DNA of 64,000 nucleotides from Aspidiotus rigidus (GCA_035079385.1 JAVHKY010000018.1:2294001-2358000), one strand, 5' to 3'; counted from the first letter of the stretch, positions 1 through 12,554 are shown. Notes: generated from the sequence alone by a model not told the origin. Numbers and translations are program-made.

Positions 1-2639
1 TTGAGAAATTCAAATTTTTTGGCTGTTACGTACAAGAAAGAGCTATTTGAAAGTGTTTCCTCCAAGAGACAACGACCCTGGCCCCGTGTCTCATTTGCCG
101 CGATATTTTTGCCACTCAAAACAGTAACGAAGTCTTAAATAGCATAACGAAGTCTAGACATTTTCTCTTAATTTCACTCTAGTCTTGTCGGAAATATTCA
201 TTAAACCCTCTTTCCCCGAAAAAAAGAAAAGTATACATTGTGTGCGAAAGCAAGAATTTTTTAAGTTGAAATTCTCATCTTCTACTTTTAATTAGCCTGT
301 ATTTTTTAAAAAGAGTCCTAGTCTAATTCTTATAGAAAAACCACCACAAATCAAAAAACAACTGACAGAATACATTAAAGCACAGTATAAACTTTTTCCC
401 TGCAAAAGCGTAGTATATGTTTAATTTGTTTTCTTTGGCGGGTGTTCAATAGTTACGAACGTGTAACTGATATTTCCCTCGCGAATATTTTGAGAAAAAT
501 GCTCAAAAGTAAGGAATACGTTGCAGACGTTGTCGTGGTATTCACTTTCAGCGATATGATGGGGGTCTTTAAATAAGAACGTAAAAATATTATCCATCAA
601 CATCAAACGCACTTTTTCTCCCATAAGTTTCGTGAAAGTTTTCGTTACTTCTCGAGAGAATCAAACATCGCTACGAGCATCATTTTTATTCTGCGTGTCT
701 CCAAGGTAATAAGGAATGACGATTGATGGAGCCATGTGGGGGAAAACGACCCTTGATTATCAACTGTGAAATGAATTGTCATACAGCAAAACATAACAAA
801 CGCGCTATACCGATCAATATGCCTAAACTTTGTACAAACATTCGCATAGAAGGTTGAATCTTGCGTACAAAATGTGCAGTTTCCCATTTCGCCCACGATT
901 TTACTGTTTTGAATGAGCAGTTTCATATCTTAGAATTTCTGCATGTGACGAGAAATATTTGATGTTATCAGCTTGAAATTAAATTGTTACTACAGGTCTT
1001 CTTTTGGAGGCTATCTGATGAACAATGAGTTCTAACAGAGACATCATAATGTTAAATGCACACATGAACAAATTTTAAACTTTTGGAATGAACATAAACC
1101 AGCAAAAGTGTCTCTAAAAGTATTTTTCACGCTCAACATGATGCCGTTTTCCGTTTTTCGGTATCTCCCCTACGTTTTTTACAAATTGCATTTCAATGCT
1201 TGAAACTGAAACTTTTGGAATACTACGTATAGGTATTGTATCATCATAAACCCCAAAATACTTATAGAAAGAAGTCTACAAAAATGTTGCTTCTAATTTC
1301 CTTTAAAACACATAATATTTTCACTTGAGTTAATTAGCTCTCATTACAGTACTGGACAACTCATTTTTCTGAGAGTCATATCATGATCGAATTAATATAG
1401 ATGTTTGAAAAAGGAAATTAAATTTCATTTGTGAGGGTTTTCCTGGTCACATTGATTCACGCTAAGCGCGCGCCTACACGTTACATCACGCAGAAAATTG
1501 TATATCTAGTCACAGATATAAATTTGAGAACTAGTGCTGGGCAAAAACCGGTAGTTTACTACCGGTAAGTTCGGTAATGCGTCTCTCAAAACTACCTAGT
1601 TACTCTGTTTCAAATTTGTCCGTTCAAAGCTTGAAGCGCTAATGAGCCAAAAAGAATTTATAAAATCATAACATCTAGTATCTTCAAGTCAACGCTCAGT
1701 CCCTCACATAATTCAGGCTTACAATCTTCTAGGTCATTTTTGTTTTAAAAAAAATAATAAATGTGCATTGTATGGGTGATAACAAGTCTCTACAACCGGT
1801 AGCGATTGGTAGTCAGACTGCGCCTATCAAATAGTTTCATAGTATCACAGATGACTGGTAGTACAGATAGTTTTTGATAGGAACTACATCTTATGGAAGC
1901 TATATTTTAGTTTCTCAAAATTTCTAAATACGCTTTGCTTTTGACTAAGAACGTTACTAGAAAATTTACATAAAATTTTCAGGTTAAAAGGATCAATTTT
2001 TGAATTTTTATTCACTTATTCAAGTTCAAAACTGTACAGTGTTTTATGGGAATTTCATTGTTTTGCTTTTGCCAACTCTTTGCCAACTCAGATAAACGAC
2101 CAATCACGAAAATTTAACACGCGTTAAATGGCCAGTACAATATCTAAGATATGTGCCTAGTCAAGCTAGCGCCATTAGTCAAGCAATCTGCGTTCCCATC
2201 ATTGATAGGACATACCTGGTCAGTGTTCCCACTTCGGAAAATGTGCGAAGAAAATGAGGGAATTCCAGATGCATTTCATTTACAAATAGGTTCAAGGCAA
2301 GGAAGCAGTTACGAATATTAAATTATACTAGCTGCTTGCGGCTAGGCCTGCGGCGCCAGGCCGGTTCAGTATAGGGCACGCCACCGATGGATTATCACTT
2401 GCCCTGGCTGTAAGCAGCCTACTACCTACATGCCAGAGCAAATTTTCATGTTTCAAGAGAGCGTATAACATTTTCCCACTTGCCACCCAGTTCACTGTTC
2501 CAACCAGAACACACTAACACATACGCAATTCCAAACTCAATCAACAAACAACTCACTGCCATTATATTTTTCAAAATTTCTTTACAACTTCACTGAATAT
2601 CACGACAGCCAAATCTAACCGCTTTCTCTAATATTAAAA
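1..2639. other. Intergenic AT-rich DNA, no gene seen
   Basis: Short open frames here have no recognisable domain or splice context. A perfect palindrome ACCGGTAGTTTACTACCGGT lies at 1547-1566, just after CTAGTGCTGGGCAAAA (about 1531-1546), which resembles the end of a hAT-type element. I did not find the partner end, so only a possible one-ended relic is suggested. Confidence 0.5.
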
Positions 2640-3690
2640 TTCTACTGGAACTGGATAATTTGATTGATGAGTCAATTAATGAGCGTGGATATCATTTTAT
2701 ACAATCAAAGATCACGTTCTGTATTCATGATTTGAACCACAATTCTAGTGCGTATCGTATTTACGCAATTGATCAAAAACACATCAAACGAGGTACTTAC
2801 TCCTACTATTTGGTTAATATTTTTAAAAATTTTGTTCCGAGATTTGTAAGTAGGTTAAATTTCATTGTTTCTCTTTTGCTTTAGAGCATGAGAGTTCCTC
2901 AGAATCAAAACGCAAGAACCTACAAAATAGTTCAAAATTTCATAATTCACAGAAAGCGATCGAAAATTACGTCTGTATCACGATTCTATTGATGCAATCG
3001 ATCAAGAACACATCAACCTACTTACCTAATAATCCTCTTTTTCCTGTTAATGAGTAATGATTGACTTGCTGACTTGCGTTTGTAGTCTTTTCATCCCATC
3101 GACTGACTTCATTCACAAAAGAAAACACAAATGCAGGGCGTTTATTTCGTTCCAAATTTTATAATTCACCAAGAGCCGAAGCTAGATGCGATCACAAATC
3201 AATAATACCTACTGAAATATTTACGTCATTCGATATTATCAGACAATTTTTAATTTTGTTTCGTTATTTCCGGCAAAATAAATCTCAGATCAGTTCTTCT
3301 TGGATTAACTTTCATTTCCAACAGTGTGATTCAAACTTTCAACCTAAAACAACGGAGTGATAATAATAAAGAGGCGCTAGACAGCCGATCTGCTGTACCA
3401 AATAGAATGGACGTAACTGAAAAATAACGATCAGCAAAAACGGGTATTTTTGTTGGAGTTGAAGGATCTCTTTTCCGCAGATCACGGATGAGCAGATACG
3501 TCCATTCTACTTTGTACGGCAGCGATGGTGATGATATAAAAAATAATAAAAAAATTTTCTAGACCAATAAGAAAAAAGTATCAACTACGGCGATGGCTGA
3601 CTGATAGCACCCTTTATGTTCCCTCGTTGAAGATTACTGATTACACGGAACGACCGACAGTTGTTTACATTACGCGCTTTATTTTATAGG
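2640..3690 (+). repeat. Dispersed repeat, copy A (inverted partner at about 49.0-49.88 kb)
   Basis: The segment from GGATAATTTGATTGATG (about 2655) to the GATGGCTGACTGATAGCACC stretch (about 3593-3612), with weaker similarity to about 3690, matches the reverse complement of about 49,020-49,870 almost throughout. Short ORFs inside are not conserved in the partner copy, so this looks like a non-coding mobile repeat. Copy A carries an extra 137 bp (a MITE plus its target duplication) absent from copy B. Copy B sits between long inverted arms (48,208-50,100) that copy A lacks, so A may be a partial copy. Confidence 0.8.
3390..3522. mobile_element. Nested 133 bp MITE with TIRs and CGAT target duplication
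   Basis: The insert starts CTGCTGTACCAAATAGAATG and its far end reads, in reverse complement, CTGCCGTACAAAGTAGAATG. The terminal inverted repeats are about 26 bp with three mismatches. CGAT flanks it on both sides (3386-3389 and 3523-3526). The uninterrupted site is visible in the inverted partner repeat near 49,160, where GACAGC is followed by a single TGAT and then GATGATGAT. The element has no coding capacity, so it was moved by an unseen transposase. Confidence 0.85.
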
Positions 3691-4680
3691 ATACTTTTTT
3701 ATTTTGTATCAGTCCGCAGAGGTCTAGAAATTACCACAATGAAAAACCAAATAATTTGAACGAGAATGGAGTGCTTTATAGGTAGAACTTTGAAGTGGAG
3801 AAAGTTGATACATAAAAAGCGAGAATAATCCTTCAATTTTCATTCAGTTTGTTTGATAATTACGTGGCATGCTCGGGAAGATCTGAATAAAATTAAAATG
3901 TCGACATTGAGCAGCAAAGAATTAATTTCATCCCCAAAGTGCTTTATTATTCGCTTCTAAGAAGTCAATTTTCAGCCTTTTTCAAACTGACAGAGAAGTG
4001 AATACTTTTTGCAATACTTATTAACATTAACAATTAATTTTCTTGAATGTTTTACATCTCCACTATACCTCCTCTCCTTCCTCCATTCTGTACGTTCCAT
4101 GATGAAGCTTGGAAAGATTTTGAACCTCCATCATGATCCTCAATGACCTGGACCTGCATTAAAGACTTGAAAAAATTTTAATTTTGGCGTCACCAAAAGG
4201 CGGAGAGGAGAGCTGATACAGACTGGTTCCCTTTTCCCTGGTGATGTTGATTGAAATTGGCTGTCTGCCTCCTGATTCATGGTAGTGCCAATACCCTGTT
4301 TGGTGCTAGAGAACAAGTCACAGTATTCGGATCATCCCTGGAAATGATTGCTGACTTCCTAGTTTGGTGAACGAGTTAATTAACCCGAGCTTCCCATTAG
4401 GAATCCTTACATGAGGAAAGTTGATGCAGCTCATGTACATTATGCTGCGATGGCGACGATTGTCGAGGTCATGACTCACACCACAATTCCCTGATCTTCC
4501 TCTTCACAGAGTCCAATAAATAGTCTGCCAGGCCCGTGTTGAGGAAAGCGCTCACCTCACAATTTTTTCCAAGTCATATCAGGACACGGAGACTGACCAG
4601 CGCCTAAACAAATAAAGTTTTATTCTTTTGAATATTTGGTGAAAATTCTCAAATCATGGTGCTGGCGCTATTTCAAGACA
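3691..4680. other. No gene recognised
   Basis: Two AATAAA hexamers (about 4515 and 4608) lie at the end of a moderately GC-richer tract from about 4080. All frames there are interrupted and I could not assign a product. It could be an old retrocopy or an untranslated region, but nothing decides this. Confidence 0.3.
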
Positions 4681-4689
4681 GGCGAAGCG

Positions 4690-6310
4690 CGAAATTTCAT
4701 TCCTTATAAACGAACGCTGACAGTGCAAGCATGTTCGCGAACCACGAAACTGGAAAAGGGAGAATAGAAATGAGACGAGAGAAAAGAGAGAGAAGAAAAA
4801 GGAAAAGGGAAATGCTGGGGAATGGTATGTGTCGCATACATTAGCGAGAGGTCATTTGTCCTTCGACCCCAACTTGTAAATCCGAATTCGCGAACGAGAA
4901 ACGTATAAAGTCGGAATGGTGATAAAACGGGCATTGAGGGCGAAGTTGGTGACGGTGTAAGCGCGGCAAACGGTGGCCCGCGTAGAAACGTAACGGTAGC
5001 GGAGCGGGCAGCAAATCATTAGGATGCGAAACGATAGAAGAAAAACGGGAGTGGCAGCGGTCGCTGTTGAATTTCAAATTGAGAGAAGCCGTAGTTGTTA
5101 CTGTTGCCGCTGCTACTGCTGCTCTTAACGAAAGAGAAAGCGTCGACAGAGGGCCTTTGCTATCCTCCGCGCGCCTGCTTCGCATACATAATTTAGCGTT
5201 TTTGCTTTTTTTTTCTTTCTCTCTCTCGCACTATCCTGTGCGTGAATATACTGTACCGACTATATATATGCGAGCACGTTACCGCTCTCTTCTTTTGGTT
5301 TTTCTTTTCGCTCAACGAGCTGAGAATCCTCTTTTACTCTTATTACTTTTTCCACATAGTTCTATTATTCATGTTGCCGAAGAATATAAAACCGGAGGAT
5401 TTATTCGGTGAAATGTAACGCAGCATAATGTACTTCGGCACGGAGAAATATCGTCGAAAGATGCTGAAATATTTGCCAGGATTTTAGGCGGTTAGAGGGA
5501 CTTTCTCCCGCGTTACAATCGTCAGTTGACTGGTGGTGCAGCCTTTCGCGTGTATGAAAAACAGATCGCAAATCTTATTAATATGCTAGCCGCCGCAAAG
5601 AGTGTCGCAGAACTTCTCAACGAATAGATTGCACGCTGCACTGGCATCGGCCCAGCAAATAAAGGACTGATAGCAACATTTCTGAACAAGCCGTTATGTG
5701 TTTCAATTTAGCGTTCGTTTCAATTTTCTACGAAGCATCGCGGCGATAAAAAGAAATACTGGTCTCACGGAGCAGCAAAAATTACAATTCCACCGTTGTA
5801 AAATTAACATCGCTTGAATTAAAGAAACTTTCCTGAGAGACCTTCTTTTTTCCTAGTATTTTCACGCAGCCAAATGACTTGCGAGAGTGCAACTTTTCGT
5901 AAGCGTATAACGAAAAACAACAAGTAATCCTCTTCAGATAAACACATAAAAAAGTGAGCGTACGTGTTTGTGTTTTTCTGAATACGCCGTACCTTCGCAG
6001 AGGAGTTCCCTAAGGAAAGCGTCCAAAGAAGAAAAAAAAAGTGTAAATAGGTAAAAATAAGATTTTTTCCCTAATGTATTCGAGAGCACGTGCAGCTGAT
6101 TGCGAGTGTGCCGAATGGCCAAAAGTAGAGACGGGTCGATGTCTGTTGCATGTGATTCGTATGTGAAGCAGCTACAACCAAATGTGACTACGCCTTACAG
6201 CGTAGTTATCCAGGTTTTTTATTCTCCCTACATTTCCTTTATGGTTTTTCTTTCTTTGACCTTCTTCATTCGTGTTCGGAAAATAAAAGCTATTATCGAA
6301 TAGTTTACAA
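4690..6310. other. CpG-retaining block, possible regulatory or 5' region
   Basis: CpG is clearly more frequent here than in the surrounding AT-rich DNA, with purine/pyrimidine-rich tracts (about 4740-4810 and 5200-5240) and a TATATATATG run near 5262. Overlapping ORFs of up to 114 codons exist on both strands but look like by-products of base composition. I see no convincing exon. A promoter or enhancer is possible but unproven. Confidence 0.25.
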
Positions 6311-6519
6311 ATTCTGAGTGGAAAACAAACTTATAGTTCGCTTAAGAAACAATAATCCTTCGTTCTTTGGAGGAAATTTTGGAGTCCCTCCGCGGCAACA
6401 AAATAATAAGAGAACGCTGCGAGGTTCAAGCTATGCCAGAAATCCCGCGAAAATTTTTAGATTGTTTTGGTTGAGGACTAAAATGGTACTCCTTAACTCA
6501 AATATGCGATGACTTGACT

Positions 6520-6715
6520 GAGCCCGATTTATTTTGCCTCTTAATGAACCATATTGACTCTCCAATTCGACATTGATCTACCGGCAAATCGATCCCAAAT
6601 CGACTCATTATTCTGACCAAAAATTATACTCAAAACCGACTTGGTCGTACCTGATTCTGACTACAAATCGACCAAAAATGATAGGAAATCGACTCAATAT
6701 GATTGACTTATTGTT
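6520..6715. repeat. Degenerate ATCGAC-type repeat
   Basis: Motifs such as AAATCGACTCA, AAATCGACC and AATTCGACATTGATC recur about every 20-35 bp without a strict period. Similar motif-rich patches occur at 20,100-20,320, 30,500-30,880 and 35,150-35,410, so this is a dispersed, highly decayed family. Confidence 0.45.
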
Positions 6716-8390
6716 GATGTCCAAATTAAAATGTATTTATTTTTAATTTTATTGTGAACCAATCAACACCAAGTTTGAATCACCGGATTTATAATAGATG
6801 ATATGGAAATTGATGAGTAAGGCGGAAACAATTTACATGGAACTTCAAAGTGCAATTTCAAAGAAAATTTCACGATCTCCTGTTTTTTTTATTCGATTTC
6901 TTCAAAAAGTCGCCTCTTTTGAGGTTAAAGAACGAGAAAAAGAATCAAATATAAATACATTTAGCGCTTTTGGTCTAGCGACTAGGACATTGTTCAACGT
7001 ACTACTGATCAATCACTAATAGGCTACCTACATTTGAATATCCGGGACCAGGGATGTCAAGCCAATCTTCATTGACTTGGAGTTAGTTTACACTTTGGCT
7101 GAAGGCTTTCAGTTAATTCTCGCATCAGTTTGAACTTCCAGCCATTGTCAACCTTTCGCTGTCAAGAATCAACTTAATAACGTGTAATTACCTTTCACCT
7201 TATCCCGGAGTGGAATAAATCGCCTCTTGAGCGAAATAGCGTACCAAATACAAGAAAAAAATGCAGGACTTTCAAGTTTTAAGTCAATCACACTAATTTT
7301 TGGCTGACTTTAGGCTCGAAGCCAATCATTAAAAAAATCATTAGCGGTTCTTGAGCTCTAGCTTAATGAGCCAATAATGACATTAGCTTGACGTTCTTGG
7401 TTTTGTGAGTCACATTACATTTTTTTTTTTTTTTTTTTTAGCTTAAAACAAATTTCATGCCTAAAATATGTTTCAAATGGTGGTTTTTAAATTTTTGTTC
7501 AAAACCGTTTTAAATATTATTCAATTTAAATATTTTTTGAAACACAAATGTCAACAATTTTGAAGTTTCAACTATCGTTTTGAACATGTTTTAAATATTT
7601 TGAACGTCGGTCCTAAACATTGTTTCTTTGGATTCTTTTTTTTTCTTCACATGTTCAATGCTGAGAGAAATGTTAACTAGGTACCTATCCATTTTTAGTC
7701 AAGCAGGCATATATAATGAAGGAGCAATTATTCATTTCCCATAAACAAAGACTCCGAATTAATTTATCTCGATAATTTTGTGTGAGTTCTTGAGAAACGT
7801 AGCGAAATTGAATAAAAGTCGACTATTTCTAGCGCTGTATTTTATTTATATAGCATTGTTTTTATAAAAAGTAGACATCTTATGAAATATTGATGAAAAC
7901 TTCAAAATTCAATATTGAAGAGGAAAAATTAAAAAAAAAAAGCTTGTATGTGTTGTTAAGAAAATCGCAAAATATGAAATAAACTAGGTACCTTCCAGGG
8001 GTGTTGCACAAAAACAACGAACAAAAGTTGAAACGACAGTTATAAACCTTTTTCAACTGAAAGAACGAAACAAAATAAACAAAATGAAAATAGAATAAAA
8101 GAAAATATTTTTTTTATCATAGAAAATTTTCATCAAAATCACTGAGTACATTTTTCACCATTTAAAACAAAAACAATTACGACAATAGACCAAGTTTTTG
8201 ATGTTGAACAATGATCGATACATCTAGGTACAATTATATTTCCATTGAACCTAATGGCTCCCTTTAGAAAGACATGCGGAGTAAAGGTCATTATGTTACT
8301 GATTGAAAACAAGAAATGATTAAGAAATAAAATTTAATTTTGAAATACTTATGATCATAAAAATTGAAATATTATCGTTCAATATTTTGT
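6716..8390. other. AT-rich intergenic DNA
   Basis: No gene is visible. It holds a run of about 20 T (7420-7439), possibly the reverse of an old poly(A) tail, and long stretches of short A/T runs. The text at 7990-8060 (GGTGTTGCACAAAAACAACG) is loosely similar to that at 8540-8700, hinting at a decayed duplication around the microsatellite. Confidence 0.4.
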
Positions 8391-8400
8391 ATTTATTCAT

Positions 8401-8455
<55 letters not shown>

Positions 8456-8464
8456 TTTTTTTTT
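8391..8464 (+). repeat. (ATTT)n microsatellite
   Basis: About 17 tandem ATTT units, followed by a T run and a G-rich stretch GGGTGGGTGGGGGTGGGG. The two overlapping ORFs across it (poly Tyr-Leu-Phe-Ile) are simply translations of the repeat. Confidence 0.97.
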
Positions 8465-8825
8465 GGGTGGGTGGGGGTGGGGTACTTTTACAAACAGCAA
8501 ATTAGGAGTGTTGATCGATGCTGTTCAACACCAAAAAATATTTGGTCTACGAGTATATCAAAACTTTTTCAGGTGAAAGAAGAATGAAATTGAACAAAAA
8601 AAATTGAAGATTATAATTTTGTTGGAACAAAAAATATTTTTGAAAGAACTATAACAAATACCGAAACAAAATTAAAATAATTTCGTGCAACATCCCTGCT
8701 ACCCTTCTCTCACAACTGTTCAAGGGTGGTAAACTCGAATTTTATTTAATTTTAAGCCGCTGAAGCGAAACAATTTTTCATTTTTTGCTCAATTAAGGTT
8801 TTTTCCAACAAAAGCATGTTTTGTA

Positions 8826-9000
8826 TTTTCAGCTTCAAGCTTTAAGCTCAAGTTTCAAGTTGAAACTCATGAGTCTTGAATAAGCTTCAACTTTAAGCGC
8901 GCGCTTAAGCATAAAGACATTTTATTTCAAGTTTAGGCCTCAAGCTTAAGCAAAAAGAAATTCTACTTTCAGTTTAAGCCTTGCTCATTGCTCAAGTCCT
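8826..9000. repeat. AAGCTT/TTAAGC-rich degenerate repeat
   Basis: Words such as CTTCAAGCTT, TTTAAGCTCAAG, CTTAAGCATAA and CTCAAGCTTAAGC recur roughly every 15-30 bp over about 175 bp. The words are near-palindromic, so both strands look alike. Decayed satellite-like DNA; no gene. Confidence 0.5.
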
Positions 9001-9149
9001 AAAATCAAATTGCTTACCACCCTCGCAACTGATAAAATCCTACTGTTTTAATTGTTTTCTTGAAATGGTTTTCTCTCACAATCGATTGATTTTCCATGAC
9101 GTCACAACACTGATACCTGTGGACAAAAGCACCCAATAAGAAGGACATT

Positions 9150-9412
9150 AGCTTCCAGCAGCTTGATGATTCCCATAAGAATAACATAGGATAGGAACAT
9201 TTCGATGATTTCGATCATCATTAGTACTTCAAAATGAAAGAAAAGTTGAGAATAAAAAGTGAATCAATTCGCACACAGAAAAGCTTCAAGATCGTGAATA
9301 CCCCAACTTTTTATTCTTAACCTTTTCTTTTATTTTGAAGTACCAATGAATGATGGAAAATTGAAACGTTCCCATGGTACTTTTATGAGGGAACCAATAT
9401 GCCGTTGGCTGG
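9150..9412. mobile_element. Foldback element (imperfect inverted repeat, about 260 bp)
   Basis: The left arm (about 9150-9258, containing AGTACTTCAAAATGAAAGAA) pairs with the right arm (about 9302-9412, containing TTTTATTTTGAAGTACC). The inner 40 bp pair very well and the outer parts pair with gaps. The loop is only about 45 bp. No coding capacity; most simply a foldback MITE. Target duplications were not identified. Confidence 0.6.
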
Positions 9413-9486
9413 AACATCGCTATTACCGATAGATATGACGTAGCTGGAAAATTGCTCTATTACTAAAATCCTTTACTCTGTTCGGT

Positions 9487-9597
9487 GTTCACATTAAGGA
9501 AAGATAGAAATATGACCTTGAGAACGGAACGGTAGATTAAAATTACCCGGAGCGTTCCGTTCTCGAGGTCATATTTCTATCCTTCCTTAATGTGAAC
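9487..9597. repeat. Near-perfect 45 bp inverted repeat (hairpin)
   Basis: Arms 9487-9531 and 9553-9597 match with only two mismatches over 45 bp (GTTCACATTAAGGAA outward, AGAACGGAACG inward), separated by a 21 bp loop. This is a short MITE or a hairpin RNA precursor. It lies 75 bp from the 9150-9412 foldback but shares no sequence with it. Confidence 0.85.
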
Positions 9598-11210
9598 AAA
9601 GTATTCTTGAATAGCTTTCTTATTGTTGCTTAAACTCTGATCTGACTTCTAGCGCTCCTTACGGGTGTGACCAAACCAAGTTTTCCATAGTAACATAGTT
9701 CGGTAGCATTCTTTGATAGTGTACAGTCTTAGTCTTTGGTCACTACCGCGCGGCCTCAGAAAGAGTCTATATAAGACTACAGGTAGTCTTGCTGTGTTAA
9801 TGGTACTGTATCTGATGACAATGTTTTCCTTCCGACTTGTCTTATTAACTGAGTAGGATTAATTTGTGTTACCTGCCTATCATCAATATCAATTGTTGCT
9901 GTCTATTGATTGAATGATAGTTTTTGTTATTTTTCTTAAGAGGTAAGTTCTGTTTGATTACGCTTATCAGAATTCCACATCTAGCGCCTTATTACATGTG
10001 TTGATGGTGGAAATTATGATTCAAGTACGAGGTTGTTGCTCTCAACATCATCATTGTCGGTCAGCTCGATGATACGCGAGTTTAATAGTATTATTTTATC
10101 TAGGTTGATATTGTGAGTAGCCCAGCTGTGAATCATTGTCGTTATCTCAAGTACAGCAAGAGAATTGTCTTTTTACAGTTCCTGACATACGTTTGTTCCT
10201 CTCTAATTATTCCAATACCGGTGTTCAGTTTAGTACTGCCAACAAGTTTTCTGTCGACGGTTCCTGCTATCCTTACTGGCGTAACTAGGGTATGTAAATG
10301 TGTTTATTCCAATACAATTTCAAGTATTCAATAGCTGAACCTAGGTACCTACATATTATTGCATTGAATAAGTTCCATAAGGAGCTATATGATTGGCAAT
10401 CATAGAAGTTTTACTATTTCAAGGCATACTGCTGATAGGGAAAACGGGGAGTTTATTATAGCCTAGCAGTATTAACTACCTAGTTTTCAAATACCTCGAA
10501 AACAAACGCGAATAATGGCGGTTCTCAACATCATTATCTTCGTTATCTGTACCTAACTAAAGGTTTATTATCAGTTAATATTCGGTCGCAATTATACTTC
10601 TCGTGGCCATTTTAATGTACAACTGAAAAATATTCTACCAGTTGGTTACCTTGCTTGATATGATATAACACAATTTCCTTGTTCATTTGACTACCTACCT
10701 ACACTTATTATTAGTAATGAAATTTTGGAACAGAAGACAGTAGGATTATGAGTCATGACTTCGATTTTATTTCTTATTCGGTTACAAACACGGTTACAAA
10801 GTTTTAGTGATCAGAATTTGCCAATTTTTCATGTATTTGTTGAGGCTTGAAACAAATTTACAAAATAATTGAGAACCACGGAACTTTTTTTCGAACGTTC
10901 TTTCTTCTCGAATATTCCCTTCACCATATTTCTCGTAGCTATCTACAATTTAATTTTTTTTCCTCATGTATGATAGTCATAGCTCAGACTTTTTGTACAT
11001 CGCAAGTTATTTTGATCCATCATCACCGGGCCAGTATTTTTAATTTATCCTCAGATACCTACCTAATTGTTTAAATACGATCTCTGTAACGCCTGCATAC
11101 GACCGAGTAACCGGTACCCGAATTTAATAAATACTTTTAGGATATCGAACAGACGTTTAACGACGAATGCGTAGTACTCGACTCAACCAACCCTTCATTT
11201 TAAATTCACT
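9598..11210. other. Intergenic AT-rich DNA, no gene seen
   Basis: Contains several TAGGTACCTAC-like words. ORFs of 73-75 codons (10,113 and 10,847) have hydrophobic, low-complexity translations, no domain and no persuasive splice context. Confidence 0.4.
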
Positions 11211-11464
11211 CTATTTGGCAGCACGCTTCGCAAAGTTGTCGAGCGCGTTAACCTACAAATACAAAATAAGAACCACCCTTTTGCGTGAACTATAGCTTCT
11301 CGATGTAGTAACGCATAAAATGCTCACCATAAGAATAATAGTCGTAAAAAAACACCACCCTTTTTTTTTTTTAATTCATGCACTGAAAGGTTAATCCTTT
11401 GGAAAATAATACTTGAGCGTTAAGCGCGTCGTAGACTCTACGATAGCGGGCATCAAAATGTTTA

Positions 11465-11639
11465 CTAGAAATGATTGGACCAGCCGTTAAAGCGAAGTAA
11501 GGGATATTTCTCCCGCAACGTTTCCTACATTCAACAGAGAGAACAATGAGCGATAAACGTGTCAGATATTGCCTACCCACGCGGTAGTCGGCGGTGCGAC
11601 GGTACAGCTCGTATTTGGCCGGCCGAGTGTTGATACGTC
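11465..11639 (-). CDS. Possible last two exons of an unknown minus-strand gene
   Basis: Reading leftwards, an acceptor ATACAG precedes an open 59 nt exon (11,639-11,581) translating as RINTRPAKYELYRRTADYR. A donor GTGGGT, a 56 nt intron with a pyrimidine tract and acceptor TGTAG lead to a second exon (11,524-11,465) reading ETLREKYPLLRFNGWSNHF and a stop TAG. Phases agree (0/0). The product is not recognised. A possible start exon just upstream on the same strand (near 11,725, MQKSADDATPTEFENVN) does not splice in the right phase, which weakens the model. The exons are short enough that chance cannot be excluded. Confidence 0.3.
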
Positions 11640-12300
11640 CTGTATTTTTCCCAGATTTTTAAAAGTATATACGTAAGTTGAAGATTAACGTTTTCGAATT
11701 CCGTAGGGGTAGCGTCGTCGGCGGATTTTTGCATTTTGGCAACAAGATGAGAGAAAATTTATCTCGTCCAAATAGGAAAGTAGACGATAATTGGAATTTT
11801 CTCTGCACATAAAGAGGGTAGAAGGACCGCAATCGTGGACCCTCACATCGTCTTTTTTTGCTTAAGAAAACATGCGCGTGCTATTCTAAAGGATATAAGA
11901 GAAGTATCTTCCTTCCCGCCATTACTATCGCCAATTTTATCCTGCGAAGTTGTAATCAAAATGCCAGCGTCGTTTTCTCTTCATTTATCCTCTTTTTTTT
12001 CTTTCTTTCCCTAATTTTTTTTCTTTTTTTTTTCTTCGTTTCTTTCTCTTATTCCAAATGTTCTCCTCGTTAATAAAGGAGAAAAAAAAACTGAAGAATG
12101 AAGCGAACGCGAGTCGAAGAGAAGGATTAGCTGCTTTTATCCGGGATGAAGTTAATCAGCGACGTTTTTTTTTTCTTCTTCTTCGTTTGTTCGTGACATA
12201 CGACTTCGCGTGCATTTGTCTTGTGATCTCGACCAATCTTAGCAACAGTCCTCATTCTACTTTTACCTGCATAATGCTACCATGGTAAGAGGATTAGTTT
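11640..12300. other. CpG-retaining, homopurine/homopyrimidine block
   Basis: Contains a pyrimidine tract (about 11,970-12,050) and a purine-rich tract (about 12,075-12,130) between CpG-containing sequence. ORFs of 71-76 codons follow the skewed composition. It resembles the blocks at 4.7, 14.6, 20.5 and 57 kb and may be regulatory. No gene assigned. Confidence 0.25.
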
Positions 12301-12554
12301 TTAGTGACTTGCCTATCAAAAAGTCAGACTCATTCATACAGAGAGAGAGTTGAAGATCTAGCATGGGATGACTCCTTGAGCTTTTTAGAGAACTATTGGA
12401 AATAATTATTATTGACAAAATGTATAAAATAAAATCAACTTTTTCATTAAAATATTGAAGTACATCCTGTAATTTAGGAAAAATATTATTTACAACCACT
12501 CATAGCCTTGCAGGTGTACAAACTCATGATAACAAACAAGTTTGTTACAAATTT

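Noticed and set aside
1531..1566. A complete hAT-type MITE
   Set aside because: Only one terminus-like sequence (CTAGTGCTGGGCAAAA) was seen; no matching inverted end or 8 bp duplication was found downstream.
4704..5411. Three overlapping ORFs of 76-114 codons on both strands
   Set aside because: They occupy the same CpG-rich DNA in competing frames, have Ser/Leu/Arg-rich low-complexity translations and no domain; best explained by base composition.
6100..6303. Apparent exon MAKSRDGSMSVACDSY..., ending before CAG|GTTTTT
   Set aside because: The donor GTTTTT is poor, the upstream acceptor puts a TGA in frame, and the translation then becomes hydrophobic without a domain.
8351..8587. Two 70-78 codon ORFs over the (ATTT)n tract
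   Set aside because: Translations of the microsatellite (repeated Leu-Phe-Ile-Tyr); not genes.
11222..11288. Terminal-exon-like stretch TLRKVVERVNLQIQNKN after a good acceptor (+)
   Set aside because: Only 22 codons, and the opposite strand offers an equally good acceptor with VNALDNFAKRAAK then stop; chance cannot be separated from signal.
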